DNA from: Shewanella holmiensis
Lineage (GTDB): Bacteria; Pseudomonadota; Gammaproteobacteria; Enterobacterales; Shewanellaceae
Direction of reading: 5' to 3'
DNA: 64,000 nt
Assembly: GCF_025370255.1 (NCBI RefSeq)
Contig: NZ_JAMTCD010000005.1
Location: 124,001 to 188,000 of the forward strand
Below the pieces are notes generated by a model. It did not search any database, was not told the DNA's origin, and worked only from the letters and a program-made list of their open reading frames with translations. The position numbers and the translations under genes were made by a program. Position 1 is the stretch's first letter. Every line of letters starts with the position of its first letter. This document shows positions 38,430 to 47,902 of the stretch, in pieces.

Positions 38430-38607
38430 GTTTGCTACCAGTGCTAAATATAAAATAGGATCAATAACAGCTAATTTTGCTCGCCAATATAAGGTATTGG
38501 AGAATACTCAGTAATTTTGCTGAGTTTAATATAAAATATCAGCTGTTTAAGGTGAGCATAGTCTACCACTTTCTTTTTCTTTGTTCAGGCAAAATCACGA
38601 GGAACAC

Positions 38608-39189
38608 ATGGCGCGACAAAATACCAGTAGCGGGCAAGTCAGAATTATTTCAGGACAGTGGCGCTCTCGTAAGCTTCCCATCCATGATTTAGAAGGTTTA
38701 CGCCCAACCACTGACCGTGTGCGAGAAACTCTTTTTAACTGGTTATCAACTGATATTCGTGGTGCTAGAGTATTAGATTGCTTTGCGGGAAGTGGAGCAT
38801 TAAGCCTAGAGTCTTTATCGCGTTATGCTGAATTTGCCTTAATGTTTGAATTGCAAAAAAGCGCGGCTAATCAATTAACTAAAAATCTCCAAACATTAAA
38901 TTGCACCAATGCAAAAGTGGTTAACGGAGATAGCTTACAATTATTAGCCAAAGGAACAGACACAGGTTTTGATGTGGTGTTTATCGATCCTCCTTTTCGT
39001 AAAGGTTTAGCTAAACACACGATTGAACTGTTGATGGCCCATGGTTGGCTAAATAATGATGCACTCATCTATCTTGAAACCGAAAATGATGTTGCTGATA
39101 TTGTGTTGCCTGCTAGCTGGCAGCCATTAAAGAAAAAAAAGGCCGGCCAGGTCAGTTATCGCTTATTTACTTATCAAGCTGAGCGTTAA
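38608..39189 (+). CDS. rsmD: 16S rRNA (guanine966-N2)-methyltransferase
   Basis: An S-adenosylmethionine-dependent methyltransferase of the small ribosomal subunit, 193 residues from MARQNTSSG. That start is preferred over 38581 because gaggaac precedes it. Motifs are RPTTDRVRETLFNWL near residue 34, LDCFAGSGALSLES near 56 and FIDPPFRKGL near 130, with DPPF as catalytic motif IV. It is divergent from ftsY, the usual gammaproteobacterial arrangement. Confidence 0.94.
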   Translation: MARQNTSSGQVRIISGQWRSRKLPIHDLEGLRPTTDRVRETLFNWLSTDIRGARVLDCFAGSGALSLESLSRYAEFALMFELQKSAANQLTKNLQTLNCTNAKVVNGDSLQLLAKGTDTGFDVVFIDPPFRKGLAKHTIELLMAHGWLNNDALIYLETENDVADIVLPASWQPLKKKKAGQVSYRLFTYQAER

Positions 39190-39192
39190 TTG

Positions 39193-39462
39193 ATGGCACA
39201 ACTGATTAAGTGTGGTTATGCCACCACGGCCATAGCTTGGTTAGTTATGGTTTATAATCTGGTGCACCCGTTTGAAGGCTCGATTGGTTTCGCCTTTACG
39301 ATATTGTTGCTGCTAACCGTAATAATGCATGCTTTACAAATAGTCATATTTCACATGATGTTTAAAGATACGCTCACTTTAAAACTTAAAGACTATTTAG
39401 TGGTGTGTTTTTTTGGGCTGTTTGGATTGTTAGCTTATCGGCAAAAAGTATTACAACAATAA
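39193..39462 (+). CDS. DUF1145 family small membrane protein
   Basis: An 89-residue hydrophobic protein with three likely membrane segments (TAIAWLVMVYNLV, IGFAFTILLLLTVIMHAL, YLVVCFFGLFGLLAYR) and GLLAYRQKVL at the end. The pattern and the location just after rsmD match DUF1145 (YhhL-like). The ATG follows the rsmD stop by three bases, so it is probably cotranscribed. The function is unknown. Confidence 0.8.
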   Translation: MAQLIKCGYATTAIAWLVMVYNLVHPFEGSIGFAFTILLLLTVIMHALQIVIFHMMFKDTLTLKLKDYLVVCFFGLFGLLAYRQKVLQQ

Positions 39463-39492
39463 TCTATGATTGCTCTGCGGAATATTAAGCAT

Positions 39493-39526
39493 AAAAAAAC
39501 CTCGTTTAATTAAACGAGGTTTTTTA
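39493..39526. terminator. Bidirectional terminator between DUF1145 gene and cymA
   Basis: A perfect palindrome (aacctcgttta / taaacgaggtt) flanked by A- and T-runs, between two converging genes. Confidence 0.9.
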
Positions 39527-39545
39527 TGTTATCGGTTAAATCTAC

Positions 39546-40112
39546 TTACTTTTTAGGGTAAGGATGTGCGACACCTTTGTGACAATCTACACAAGTTTTT
39601 CTATCTTCAGGCGCTTTCTTGAAGTTGTTTTCATGCATCTTCTTGGCCATTTTCTTCATGTCTTCAGGCTGATTCTCATAAATACGAGTATGACAGTGAC
39701 GACAGTTAGCTGAGTCATTAGCCTTAAAATACTTTAACGCGATATCAGCTTGCTCTTTACGATTCTCATCTAACCAAGCCTGAGTGTTAAAGTCATCGAT
39801 CATTATGAAACCATATAAGTCTTTTGATACGATGATTTTTTTGATCAAGTAATCAACTGGACCATGAGGTAAATGACAATCTTGACATTGAACAGTAATA
39901 CCTGCTTTACCGCCACCATGGGCAGAAGCCAATACTTCATCTTTTAATGAATGATTGCTATGACAAGACATACAGAATTCGTCTGTACTTGTTGCATGTA
40001 AAGTTTGCTGAGTCGCAAAGTAGCCAACGACACCCAAAATCACACCGACAACAATCAGTACAATAATGGAATATTTCGCGCTTGGTTTAAATAGTGCACG
40101 CCAGTTCATCAC
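39546..40112 (-). CDS. cymA: CymA, tetraheme menaquinol dehydrogenase
   Basis: A 188-residue NapC/NirT-family c-type cytochrome with one N-terminal membrane anchor (residues 14-33). Four CxxCH heme sites are visible: CMSCH near residue 47, CQDCH near 76, CRHCH near 136 and CVDCH near 173. It oxidises menaquinol and passes electrons to periplasmic partners for Fe(III), fumarate, nitrate and other acceptors. The sequence from MNWRALFKPSAKYS to HPYPKK follows the Shewanella CymA pattern closely, which is the main taxonomic evidence in this window. The first codon of the frame may be the second of two adjacent ATGs. Confidence 0.96.
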   Translation of the reverse strand: MMNWRALFKPSAKYSIIVLIVVGVILGVVGYFATQQTLHATSTDEFCMSCHSNHSLKDEVLASAHGGGKAGITVQCQDCHLPHGPVDYLIKKIIVSKDLYGFIMIDDFNTQAWLDENRKEQADIALKYFKANDSANCRHCHTRIYENQPEDMKKMAKKMHENNFKKAPEDRKTCVDCHKGVAHPYPKK

Positions 40113-40237
40113 ACATCTCCGTTTTACAGAATTTTACGTTTTTAATTTTCGGCAAGTGTAGAGTGTTTTGGCGCCAAAAAAGCAGATATGACTCTAGGTT
40201 TAAGTGTATTGGGTTGTACAAATAACTTAAACTTTGA

Positions 40238-40256
40238 AGTCGATCAATAATCGACT
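40238..40256. promoter_or_regulatory. Inverted repeat upstream of cymA
   Basis: A 7-bp inverted repeat (agtcgat / atcgact, 5-base spacer) lies about 126 bases upstream of the cymA start, in the 268-base gap that should hold its promoter. It does not fit the FNR/EtrA or CRP consensus well. An unknown regulator or a hairpin is possible. Confidence 0.35.
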
Positions 40257-40380
40257 GAGTTTATTCACTCCAAACTTAAATTAAACTTAATACATAAAAG
40301 GCGATTTAACAACAAAACACAAAAAATCAACGGCATAATTGCAACGCAGATCTCAAATAGGTCATTATTCTTGCAATAAT

Positions 40381-40647
40381 TTATACATCTGTAGCGAGGA
40401 GGCTCTTTTTCTCCATGCCGAGCTTAAACATATTCACCGCGCCCCAGGCCATGATTACTCCACCGACTACCAGCATGCTGTAAACAATAGTTTGGTCGGC
40501 TAACATAGGTAAAAAATCGTTGCCAAAACCGACGAAGATACCGTACAAACCTAAACCGAACAGTAAACTACCAGGAAAATCGATAATGCCAACCAACAGC
40601 ATTTTTCTTTCAATTTGTTTCATTTTTTGTAGCTTATTATCTGTCAT
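40381..40647 (-). CDS. Small two-segment membrane protein
   Basis: An 88-residue protein from MTDNKLQKMKQIERKM, chosen because gagg lies about eight bases upstream; the frame extends seven residues further. It has two membrane segments (LLVGIIDFPGSLLFGLGLYGIFVGF and VYSMLVVGGVIMAWGAVNMF) and charged ends. The family is unknown to me. It lies next to cymA on the same strand, but the 268-base gap argues against cotranscription. Confidence 0.65.
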   Translation of the reverse strand: MTDNKLQKMKQIERKMLLVGIIDFPGSLLFGLGLYGIFVGFGNDFLPMLADQTIVYSMLVVGGVIMAWGAVNMFKLGMEKKSLLATDV

Positions 40648-40846
40648 ATAAACCTCATCCATGATCAAAAAAACAACATAGCAAATTCAACGCAGACACA
40701 ACAGTAGCGTTCAGGTTCTAAGCAGTTTATTTCCACCGTAGGGCTATTGATGCAGGTTCCCTTAATAATAACAGCGCAAGTCAATATCAATTGATTCAAC
40801 TTTGGTTCATTTGATCAAGCAAATGCCTTTTCATTCGCTATAAAAT

Positions 40847-40874
40847 AAAAAAGTCTTCCGTAGAAGACTTTTTT
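40847..40874. terminator. Terminator of the permease gene
   Basis: A perfect inverted repeat (aaaaaagtcttc / gaagactttttt) around cgta, just past the permease stop. A- and T-runs on both sides make it bidirectional. Confidence 0.88.
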
Positions 40875-40887
40875 ACTTTTGAAGCGC

Positions 40888-42144
40888 TTATTTATAAACA
40901 GGCAAAATATCCGCCATGGCAAGCAAGTGACATATTGCCGTCACAGCACCAAACATCACCACGATAACGATCAATGCATTTCCGCCAGGTACTTTAAACC
41001 CTTGACTGTCTGGATATAACTGACGCGTTTTATACGCCAATAATGCCGGTACAATCACTGCCCAAATGGTCGCAGCTAACGCAGCAAAACCAATCGCCAT
41101 CAAAAAACCATTAGGGAACAATATTCCCAATACCGTAGGGGGGATAAACGTTACTGCAGCGGTTTTTAAACGACCTATACGTGTGTCATCAAAACCGAAA
41201 AGATCGGCAAGATAATCAAATAAACCTAAGGTTACCCCTAAAAATGAAGACGCTACGGCCAAATTTGCAAACAGGGTTAACACGCGGGATAAGTTTTCAC
41301 TTGAAATCGATTCAGATAATGCACCGACTAACACCCCCATATTACCGCCTTGGGCAATAATATCCGAGAACATTCCACGAGAAATATTACCCATAGTGAC
41401 CACTAACCAACAGGCATAAATCACCAACGCGATTGACGTGCCTAACACTAACGCTTTTACAATGGTCTTAGCATCTTTGCCGTAATACTTCACCAAACTA
41501 GGTACATTACCGTGATAACCAAAGCTGGCTAAACCAAAAGGCAGCGCAGCTAACATGTAAGGTAAATAGCGGGTTTCGCCATCAGGCTCAAACAAACGAC
41601 TGGGCTCGATTTCAATCAGTAAATTACCCGTCGCCAGAAAGAAGGTAATGACCATACCTCCCAGCATAATAGTGGTAATTCTATCAACCGCTTTGGTACT
41701 GGTTAACACAATCAAGGCTAACACTGCAGCAAACACCAAACCGGCAATACTTTGCGGCAGCACAATACCAACGGCCTGCAAGCTATGGTTAACAATTGAG
41801 CCACCACCACTAATGTACGCATAAGTTAAAATATACAATACAAACGCAATTGATAAGCCGTTCACAATACGCCAGAACTGGCCTAGCGTATCGCGGGTTA
41901 ATGTGTCAAAACTGGCGCCAGGCTCGAAATGAAGATTAGCCTCTAACAGTAATAATCCTGACATCAGCATACAAAACCAAATGCCGACCAACATCATCAT
42001 TGAATAACTAAACCACATTCCGGCACCAACAACCGGCAAAGAGAACATCCCTGCACCAACGGTTGTTCCTGCAATAATCATCGCACCGCCAATAAGCGAT
42101 TTACTTTTGGGGCCATTTTTTGCCGCATTCATATGGTTGGCCAT
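40888..42144 (-). CDS. Aromatic amino acid permease (HAAAP family, TyrP/Mtr-like)
   Basis: A 418-residue inner-membrane transporter with about eleven hydrophobic segments. The N-terminal motif GGAMIIAGTTVGAGMFSLPVV near residue 20 is the hallmark of the hydroxy/aromatic amino acid permease family. It is likely to import tyrosine or tryptophan with a proton; the exact substrate cannot be read from the sequence. It overlaps the last base of plsB on the same strand, so the two genes may be cotranscribed. Confidence 0.88.
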   Translation of the reverse strand: MANHMNAAKNGPKSKSLIGGAMIIAGTTVGAGMFSLPVVGAGMWFSYSMMMLVGIWFCMLMSGLLLLEANLHFEPGASFDTLTRDTLGQFWRIVNGLSIAFVLYILTYAYISGGGSIVNHSLQAVGIVLPQSIAGLVFAAVLALIVLTSTKAVDRITTIMLGGMVITFFLATGNLLIEIEPSRLFEPDGETRYLPYMLAALPFGLASFGYHGNVPSLVKYYGKDAKTIVKALVLGTSIALVIYACWLVVTMGNISRGMFSDIIAQGGNMGVLVGALSESISSENLSRVLTLFANLAVASSFLGVTLGLFDYLADLFGFDDTRIGRLKTAAVTFIPPTVLGILFPNGFLMAIGFAALAATIWAVIVPALLAYKTRQLYPDSQGFKVPGGNALIVIVVMFGAVTAICHLLAMADILPVYK

Positions 42145-44567
42145 TAACTTAAATGCTCCGCATTGACGCTATCTTGGATGGTTTGTTTAACAGATGAGCG
42201 TAATAAGCTATTAGCATGATCACGAATACGAGAGACCTCGTCTAAATGCTCATTACTGCTTAAATAACCTAGCTCTTTCAATTTAACACTTAAGGTGTTG
42301 TATAATTTTTTGTCATAAAACTCTGGCGCAGTAATACCGTGTAAAGCACCTAAACGTTGCGCCAATACATGACTCTCACACTCAAGCTCTGAGCGTTCTA
42401 GATGAGGTTTTATCGCCAAAAGGTTGAAGATGATGGCATAACGCTGCATTGTTTCACTGACGGTTTCAGCGAGAAGCTCTAATTGAGTAATGTTGGCATC
42501 AACGACAATACAACTGTCACCGCAAGTCAGCAGGTTCTCCGCCACCATCTGTGCCAACACTTGATCGACATAAATTGGAAGATTTTCGATACCCATAAAT
42601 AATTCGGCTTTCAGCAATGGATAAAAATCTTCCACTACCGCCAATATTTGCTCACGATTACATTCTTCATAGCGCACCAAGCAACTGGCGATCAGCGAAG
42701 GAATAATCATTAAATGGATAATGTTATTACGGTAATAGCTTAAGGTGATGGCATGTTTTGCATCAAGTGCAACAATGTCACCTAAAGGATCGGTCTCAAG
42801 GGTGAATTTATTTAAAGATAAACAATGCTCCACAATCGAGGCACCATTGCCTTCTGCAACCGAAGTGTAATTAGAATACGGGGCATTTTTGAGCAGTTTG
42901 AGATAAAAATCTAACTGACGCTCTAATTGATGACGTTCTAATGCATTTTGTTCAGAAGCCAATAACACTAGGCTGGTTAACGTCACAGAACTTGCCGCTG
43001 CCGCGCCATTAATTTTAGTCATCACCTGATTAGCTAAAAGGTTTACCGCAGGCGTTACCCATGAAGGCTTTTGTTCAGGGTCTTTAGCCACTTCTTCACG
43101 CCAATCTGGCGCTTGTTGCTTTAAAAAGTTTTGTAAATTTATTGGCTCACCAAAGTTGACATAACCTTGACCAAAATTACGTAATTTTCTGATTGCCCCA
43201 AACACTTGCCAAACAGATTCTTTTTCTTTTTTCTTACCGCTTAATTCTTTATGGTAAGTAGCCACTTCCATCACATGGTCATAGCCCAAATAAACTGGCA
43301 CTAAAGTAACAGGACGTTCAATACCACGTAATACACTATTGATTGTCATCGCCAGCATACCCGTTTTAGGCGCGAGTAATCGTCCAGTTCGAGATCGTCC
43401 CCCCTCAGTAAAGTATTCGACTGAATAACCTTTTGCGAAAAGTTGATCTAAGTATTCACGGAAAATTGCGGTATATAACTTATTGCCATTAAAGCTGCGG
43501 CGAATAAAGAATGCGCCACCACGGCGGAACATTGGCCCCGCAGGCCAAAAATTAAGGTTAATACCCGCTGCAATATGCGGTGGTACCATACCTTGATAAT
43601 ATAAAATATAAGACAGTAGCAAATAATCCATATGGCTTCGATGACAAGGCACATAGACAATTTCATGGCCATCATGGTGTAACTGACGTACTTGTTCGGC
43701 GCCTTTAATGTTAATACCGCTGTATAGTTTGTTCCAAAGCCAAGTAAGGAACCGCTCTGCAATGCGCACTAAACTGTCAGAATAATCAGCAGCAATTTCA
43801 TCCAAATATTCAATCGCGGTTTCACGTGCTTTTTCTTTAGATACCTTTTTATTGGTAGCTTCTTCTTCAATTGCTTTAATAATGGATTCAGACGCTAATA
43901 ACGAAGCAAACATGGCCTGACGATTAGGCAATTGCGGTCCTGTCATCACTTTGCGTTGTCGACGAAAATGCACACGCGCAACACGAATTAATTTGTGCGC
44001 AATGGCTTTATCAGTGCCATGCTCATCCGCCATGTAACGTAAAGACATGGCATTAGAAAACTGCACAAAGCTATGGCGACCTAAAAAGAGAATCATTAAC
44101 CATTTACGAAGCCAAGTTGGGCTTTCACGCTCAAGCACTGCAGCTTTCATGGTGTCATCTTCTTTACCTGGGGTGCGCCCCCAATAAAGACTAACCGGCA
44201 CTAGCTGAATATCGAGTTCAGGTTGTTGACGATGAAGGGCTAATAAACTGGTAAAACAGCTTAAAAACTTTTCACCGCCTTCACGTTTACCGATTATCGG
44301 CTTACGACCTTCTAAGCAAACCACTCGAGGCACTTTCAGTCCATCAAGCTGTAATGGATAGTATGGGCTAGGTAATCCTAGACCCTCAGTCATCTCACTT
44401 AATGCTGCAGTGTCACTAATCGACTCTGTTTTCATCACATAAACAATAGGTTTTGCTGGATCAAAATTTAAATCCGCAAACGGATCTTGGGGTACCACGA
44501 TGGTGTTTACCATCAATTGTTGAACCCAACGCAATAGCCTAAGTATGATTGAATCTGGTTTTGACAT
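42144..44567 (-). CDS. plsB: Glycerol-3-phosphate 1-O-acyltransferase
   Basis: An 807-residue inner-membrane enzyme that makes 1-acyl-glycerol-3-phosphate, the first step of phospholipid synthesis. The catalytic HX4D box is visible as [13 protein letters not shown] near residue 309, followed by [13 protein letters not shown] and the substrate-binding [13 protein letters not shown] near 390. Length and motif order match PlsB. It is divergent from lexA, the arrangement seen in E. coli. Confidence 0.95.
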   Translation of the reverse strand: MSKPDSIILRLLRWVQQLMVNTIVVPQDPFADLNFDPAKPIVYVMKTESISDTAALSEMTEGLGLPSPYYPLQLDGLKVPRVVCLEGRKPIIGKREGGEKFLSCFTSLLALHRQQPELDIQLVPVSLYWGRTPGKEDDTMKAAVLERESPTWLRKWLMILFLGRHSFVQFSNAMSLRYMADEHGTDKAIAHKLIRVARVHFRRQRKVMTGPQLPNRQAMFASLLASESIIKAIEEEATNKKVSKEKARETAIEYLDEIAADYSDSLVRIAERFLTWLWNKLYSGINIKGAEQVRQLHHDGHEIVYVPCHRSHMDYLLLSYILYYQGMVPPHIAAGINLNFWPAGPMFRRGGAFFIRRSFNGNKLYTAIFREYLDQLFAKGYSVEYFTEGGRSRTGRLLAPKTGMLAMTINSVLRGIERPVTLVPVYLGYDHVMEVATYHKELSGKKKEKESVWQVFGAIRKLRNFGQGYVNFGEPINLQNFLKQQAPDWREEVAKDPEQKPSWVTPAVNLLANQVMTKINGAAAASSVTLTSLVLLASEQNALERHQLERQLDFYLKLLKNAPYSNYTSVAEGNGASIVEHCLSLNKFTLETDPLGDIVALDAKHAITLSYYRNNIIHLMIIPSLIASCLVRYEECNREQILAVVEDFYPLLKAELFMGIENLPIYVDQVLAQMVAENLLTCGDSCIVVDANITQLELLAETVSETMQRYAIIFNLLAIKPHLERSELECESHVLAQRLGALHGITAPEFYDKKLYNTLSVKLKELGYLSSNEHLDEVSRIRDHANSLLRSSVKQTIQDSVNAEHLS

Positions 44568-44774
44568 AGTAATATTCGCAATAAAGCCCTTTTAATATGG
44601 GCGCATAGAATACCAGAAACTGGTTACCTTTCACTAACTGCTGTACAAACCAAACTCAGCTTTGCAAGCATAAAACATTTTTAACACTCCATGCCTATGA
44701 AATATATAACAAAAAAATCACATTTAATTATAAAATTAAAAAATAATTGGTGAATACTTGCGCAAAACAAAACA

Positions 44775-44809
44775 CTGTATATAATGACAGTTACTGTATA
44801 GAAAGACAG
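44775..44809. promoter_or_regulatory. Two LexA (SOS) boxes upstream of lexA
   Basis: Two CTGT-N8-ACAG sites: 44775-44790 (ctgtatataatgacag) and 44794-44809 (ctgtatagaaagacag), four to five bases apart and just before the lexA start. They fit autoregulation of lexA-sulA and perhaps affect the divergent plsB promoter. Confidence 0.92.
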
Positions 44810-44817
44810 GAAGCAAC

Positions 44818-45435
44818 ATGAGACCCTTAACACCACGCCAAGCTGAAATTTTAGAGCTGATTAAAAACAACATCTCTGAAACTGGGATGCCACCTACTCG
44901 TGCTGAAATTGCCACACGCTTAGGTTTTAAAAGCGCCAATGCGGCTGAAGAGCATTTAAAAGCTTTGGCTAAAAAGGGGTTTATTGAAATTATGCCCGGT
45001 ACGTCTCGTGGTATTCGCCTGACCCAAGAGGATGAGCCAGAAGAAAATGGCTTACCGTTAATTGGTCAAGTGGCTGCTGGCGAACCCATTTTAGCCCAAG
45101 AACATGTTGAACAATACTATCAAGTCGATCCAAATATGTTTAAACCTGCTGCTGACTTTTTATTAAGAGTGCGTGGTGACAGCATGAAGGATATTGGCAT
45201 TTTAGAAGGCGATTTATTGGCTGTACATAAAATGCAACAAGCCCGAAATGGTCAAGTTGTTGTTGCGCGTGTTGAAGATGATGTCACAGTGAAACGGTTC
45301 GAGAAAAAAGGCAATGTGGTTTACTTGCATGCTGAAAACGAAGCGTATTCACCAATTGAAGTGGATTTAAGTTACCAAAGCCTAACAATTGAAGGGCTTG
45401 CTGTTGGTGTTATTCGTAATGGAGAGTGGTTATGA
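44818..45435 (+). CDS. lexA: LexA repressor
   Basis: The repressor of the SOS regulon, 205 residues. The N-terminal winged helix has [25 protein letters not shown] near residue 26. The self-cleavage bond is Ala-Gly in GQVAAGEP near 86. The catalytic Ser is in GDSMKDIGI near 122 and the Lys in DDVTVKRF near 159. Two SOS boxes precede the gene. The stop overlaps the start of sulA. Confidence 0.97.
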   Translation: MRPLTPRQAEILELIKNNISETGMPPTRAEIATRLGFKSANAAEEHLKALAKKGFIEIMPGTSRGIRLTQEDEPEENGLPLIGQVAAGEPILAQEHVEQYYQVDPNMFKPAADFLLRVRGDSMKDIGILEGDLLAVHKMQQARNGQVVVARVEDDVTVKRFEKKGNVVYLHAENEAYSPIEVDLSYQSLTIEGLAVGVIRNGEWL

Positions 45436-45950
45436 ACAAACTAATGGGCACAGCCCCGCGTCATCCTGGATTATGGATGGATATGCCATCAGCAGATATG
45501 AATCTGGCACAACCCATTACTACGCTTCAAACTCAGACCCACGGCAAACTAGAACTAAGCCAATATGCTAGCCAGTTAGCACAATTAAGTCAGCAAGGAC
45601 GTTGGATAGTGCTCATCAATCCAGCCAACATCAGTTACAAACAGATGCTAGCCAGCGCTGGTGTTAGGATGGATAGAGTGCTTTTGGTTCATACCAAAGA
45701 TGAGATTGAAACCCTATGGGCAATGGAGAAAGCATTAACTAGCGGCACATCAAGTGCTGTGATTTCATGGACACAACCTTTAGACGCTCGCGACAGTCGC
45801 CGTTTAGAGTTAGTCGCCAAAAGTGCCCGCGCCTTAGGCATTGTAATTGAAGATGCCAGCACAGACTTAAATCATGATTTAAGTACTAAAACGATGCTTT
45901 CAAATCAAAATAATGCGGTTAATACAATTAATTTCACCTCGTTTCATTAA
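45432..45950 (+). CDS. sulA: SulA cell division inhibitor
   Basis: A 172-residue SulA-family protein that binds FtsZ and stalls division during the SOS response. Recognisable features are the central [23 protein letters not shown] near residue 60, [22 protein letters not shown] near 80-100, and [15 protein letters not shown] near 120. The ATG overlaps the lexA stop (ATGA), so it is expressed with lexA under the same SOS boxes. The family is usually induced after DNA damage. Confidence 0.9.
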   Translation: MNKLMGTAPRHPGLWMDMPSADMNLAQPITTLQTQTHGKLELSQYASQLAQLSQQGRWIVLINPANISYKQMLASAGVRMDRVLLVHTKDEIETLWAMEKALTSGTSSAVISWTQPLDARDSRRLELVAKSARALGIVIEDASTDLNHDLSTKTMLSNQNNAVNTINFTSFH

Positions 45951-45971
45951 TTATAATTGCCGTATTTACTG

Positions 45972-45998
45972 AGCCCTGCCCATGTGCAGGGCTTTTTT
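45972..45998 (+). terminator. Terminator of lexA-sulA
   Basis: An 8-bp stem (agccctgc / gcagggct) with a 6-base loop, followed by six T, about 22 bases after the sulA stop. Confidence 0.92.
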
Positions 45999-46028
45999 GT
46001 ACAATTTTTCAGCTAATTAGCTGTAAAA

Positions 46029-46133
46029 GTGATCTTGATCAATGTTTAATCTACAAGTAATGTACTTAACAAGGTTGAAACATTTTCAACCTTACTGAAA
46101 CGCTACAGTCTAGATTTTATCTGACAGATAAAA
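46029..46133. promoter_or_regulatory. cox operon upstream region with FNR-like site and two palindromes
   Basis: The 389-base gap between sulA and coxB contains gtgatcttgatcaa at 46029-46042, one base off the FNR/EtrA consensus TTGAT-N4-ATCAA and also CRP-like. It also holds a 23-bp inverted repeat aaggttgaaa-cat-tttcaacctt at 46071-46093 and a 19-bp palindrome ttttatctg-a-cagataaaa at 46115-46133. No start codon with a good frame lies here. Redox or carbon control of the oxidase is inferred. The regulators for the two palindromes are not known to me. Confidence 0.6.
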
Positions 46134-46339
46134 GCGTCAAATCAGAATTGATAAGTTCAGTTGTAAGTACCAGCGTGGTGCACATTTAATAAAAACCAGT
46201 AAGCCGAAACGCTTACAACCACCAGGGTACTTTGGAGTCATCAAACTTTTTTGGGAACCGAAGAGTTTGCATAGAGCAGAGACTTACTGTGTGACTCTTC
46301 TTTGTAGTTGCTATTCGCAATTGGCAGAGGAGAAGTCTT

Positions 46340-47893
46340 GTGAAGCAATGGTTGTATTGTGTAATGGCGGTGTTACTGGCACCTCCCCTTGGGGCAAACG
46401 AAATGCCCCTCAACATGACAAAAGGTGTAACGAATATTAGTGGTCAGGTTTACGACCTCCACATGATTATTCTATATATCTGTTGCGCTATTGGTTTAGT
46501 GGTGTTTGGGATCATGATTTATTCCATGATTTATCACCGAAAATCCAAAGGCGCTGTCGCGGCAAATTTTCATGAAAGTACTAAAGTGGAAATTGCTTGG
46601 ACTGTCATTCCATTTGTCATTCTTATTGGAATGGCGATTCCAGCCACTAAAACCCTAATAGCGATGGAAGATCCGTCAAATGCGGATTTAACCATTAAAA
46701 TTACCGGTTCGCAGTGGAAATGGCATTACAGCTATTTTAATGAAGACGTCGAATTTTATAGCATTCTATCCACTCCACGAGATCAAATTGAAGGAGACGA
46801 AACCAAAAGCGATACTTACTTATTAGAAGTAGATAAGCCTTTAGTTTTACCTCTTAATCGTAAAGTTCGTTTCTTAATGACCTCTGATGATGTTATTCAC
46901 TCGTGGTGGGTACCCGCATTTGCAGTAAAAAAAGATGCGAATCCGGGGTTTATTAACGAGGCGTGGACGCGTATCGACAAGGCAGGAACTTATCGCGGCC
47001 AGTGTGCTGAGCTATGCGGTAAAGATCATGGCTTTATGCCGATTGTTGTGCAGGCATTACCTGAAGCGGAATATGATGCTTGGTTATTAGACCAAAAACA
47101 GCAAGCGAGTAACGCAGCTGAAGCTGCGAAAGCCGCCTTATCAGAGACTCTTTCAAAAGAAGAGTTAATGGCAAAGGGTGAGCAAATTTACCTCTCTACC
47201 TGTGCAGCTTGTCACCAACCCAACGGAGCAGGTTTGCCGGGCGTATTCCCATCGCTTATTGGCAGCCCAATCATCAAGGGACCAATTAATGGCCATATTG
47301 ACATTGTCCTTAATGGTAAGCCTGGAACAGCCATGCAGTCGTTTGCTAAACAGTTGAGTGCGAAAGATATTGCCGCAGTGGTTACCTATGAGCGTAATGC
47401 TTGGGGTAATGATTCTGGTGATGTCATTCAAGCAGTGGATGTGAGTAATGCCGCTAATGGTGGCAACGCTGATAACAGTGCCTCAGCTCCTCAACCTATG
47501 ACTTCTGATAGCCCAATGGAGTCGGTTCCAACTGATGTTCAACAGGTTGTCGCAACGGTAATGCCCATTGATTTAACCGAACTGACCCACGAAGAACTAA
47601 TGACTGAAGGCTTACAAGTGTATACCTCAACCTGTGCTGCTTGCCATCAAGCCACCGGAGCGGGGTTACCAGGCGCTTTCCCATCATTAATCGGCAGCCC
47701 TGTTATTAAGGGACCTGTAGAACAGCACATTAATATTGTTCGTAATGGTAAGCCAGGTACCGCTATGCAAGCTTTTGCAAGTTCATTATCACCGCGCCAA
47801 ATGGCTGCAGTGATTACTTACGAGCGCAATGCATGGGGTAATAACACTGGCGATACAGTGCAAGCAAATGATGTTAATAGCCATGGACAGTAG
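46340..47893 (+). CDS. coxB: Cytochrome c oxidase subunit II with two fused cytochrome c domains
   Basis: A 517-residue copper-A subunit of an aa3-type oxidase. The GTG start is supported by gaggagaag upstream and a following signal peptide (MKQWLYCVMAVLLAPPLGAN). Two membrane segments lie near residues 42-68 and 88-108. The copper-A site is CAELCGKDHGFMP near 222. Two cytochrome c domains follow, with CAACHQPNGAGLPG near 290 and CAACHQATGAGLPG near 430. They are close copies of each other, joined by a low-complexity linker. A single fused domain is known from caa3 oxidases; two are less common. Confidence 0.95.
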   Translation: MKQWLYCVMAVLLAPPLGANEMPLNMTKGVTNISGQVYDLHMIILYICCAIGLVVFGIMIYSMIYHRKSKGAVAANFHESTKVEIAWTVIPFVILIGMAIPATKTLIAMEDPSNADLTIKITGSQWKWHYSYFNEDVEFYSILSTPRDQIEGDETKSDTYLLEVDKPLVLPLNRKVRFLMTSDDVIHSWWVPAFAVKKDANPGFINEAWTRIDKAGTYRGQCAELCGKDHGFMPIVVQALPEAEYDAWLLDQKQQASNAAEAAKAALSETLSKEELMAKGEQIYLSTCAACHQPNGAGLPGVFPSLIGSPIIKGPINGHIDIVLNGKPGTAMQSFAKQLSAKDIAAVVTYERNAWGNDSGDVIQAVDVSNAANGGNADNSASAPQPMTSDSPMESVPTDVQQVVATVMPIDLTELTHEELMTEGLQVYTSTCAACHQATGAGLPGAFPSLIGSPVIKGPVEQHINIVRNGKPGTAMQAFASSLSPRQMAAVITYERNAWGNNTGDTVQANDVNSHGQ

Positions 47894-47902
47894 GGGATAA
47901 TA

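Noticed and set aside
37685-38458. Long open frames on both strands overlapping the ftsY repeats (216, 230 and 214 codons)
   Set aside because: They exist because the 36-base repeat is open in several frames. Their translations are low-complexity echoes of the repeat, and only the ftsY frame continues into a known domain.
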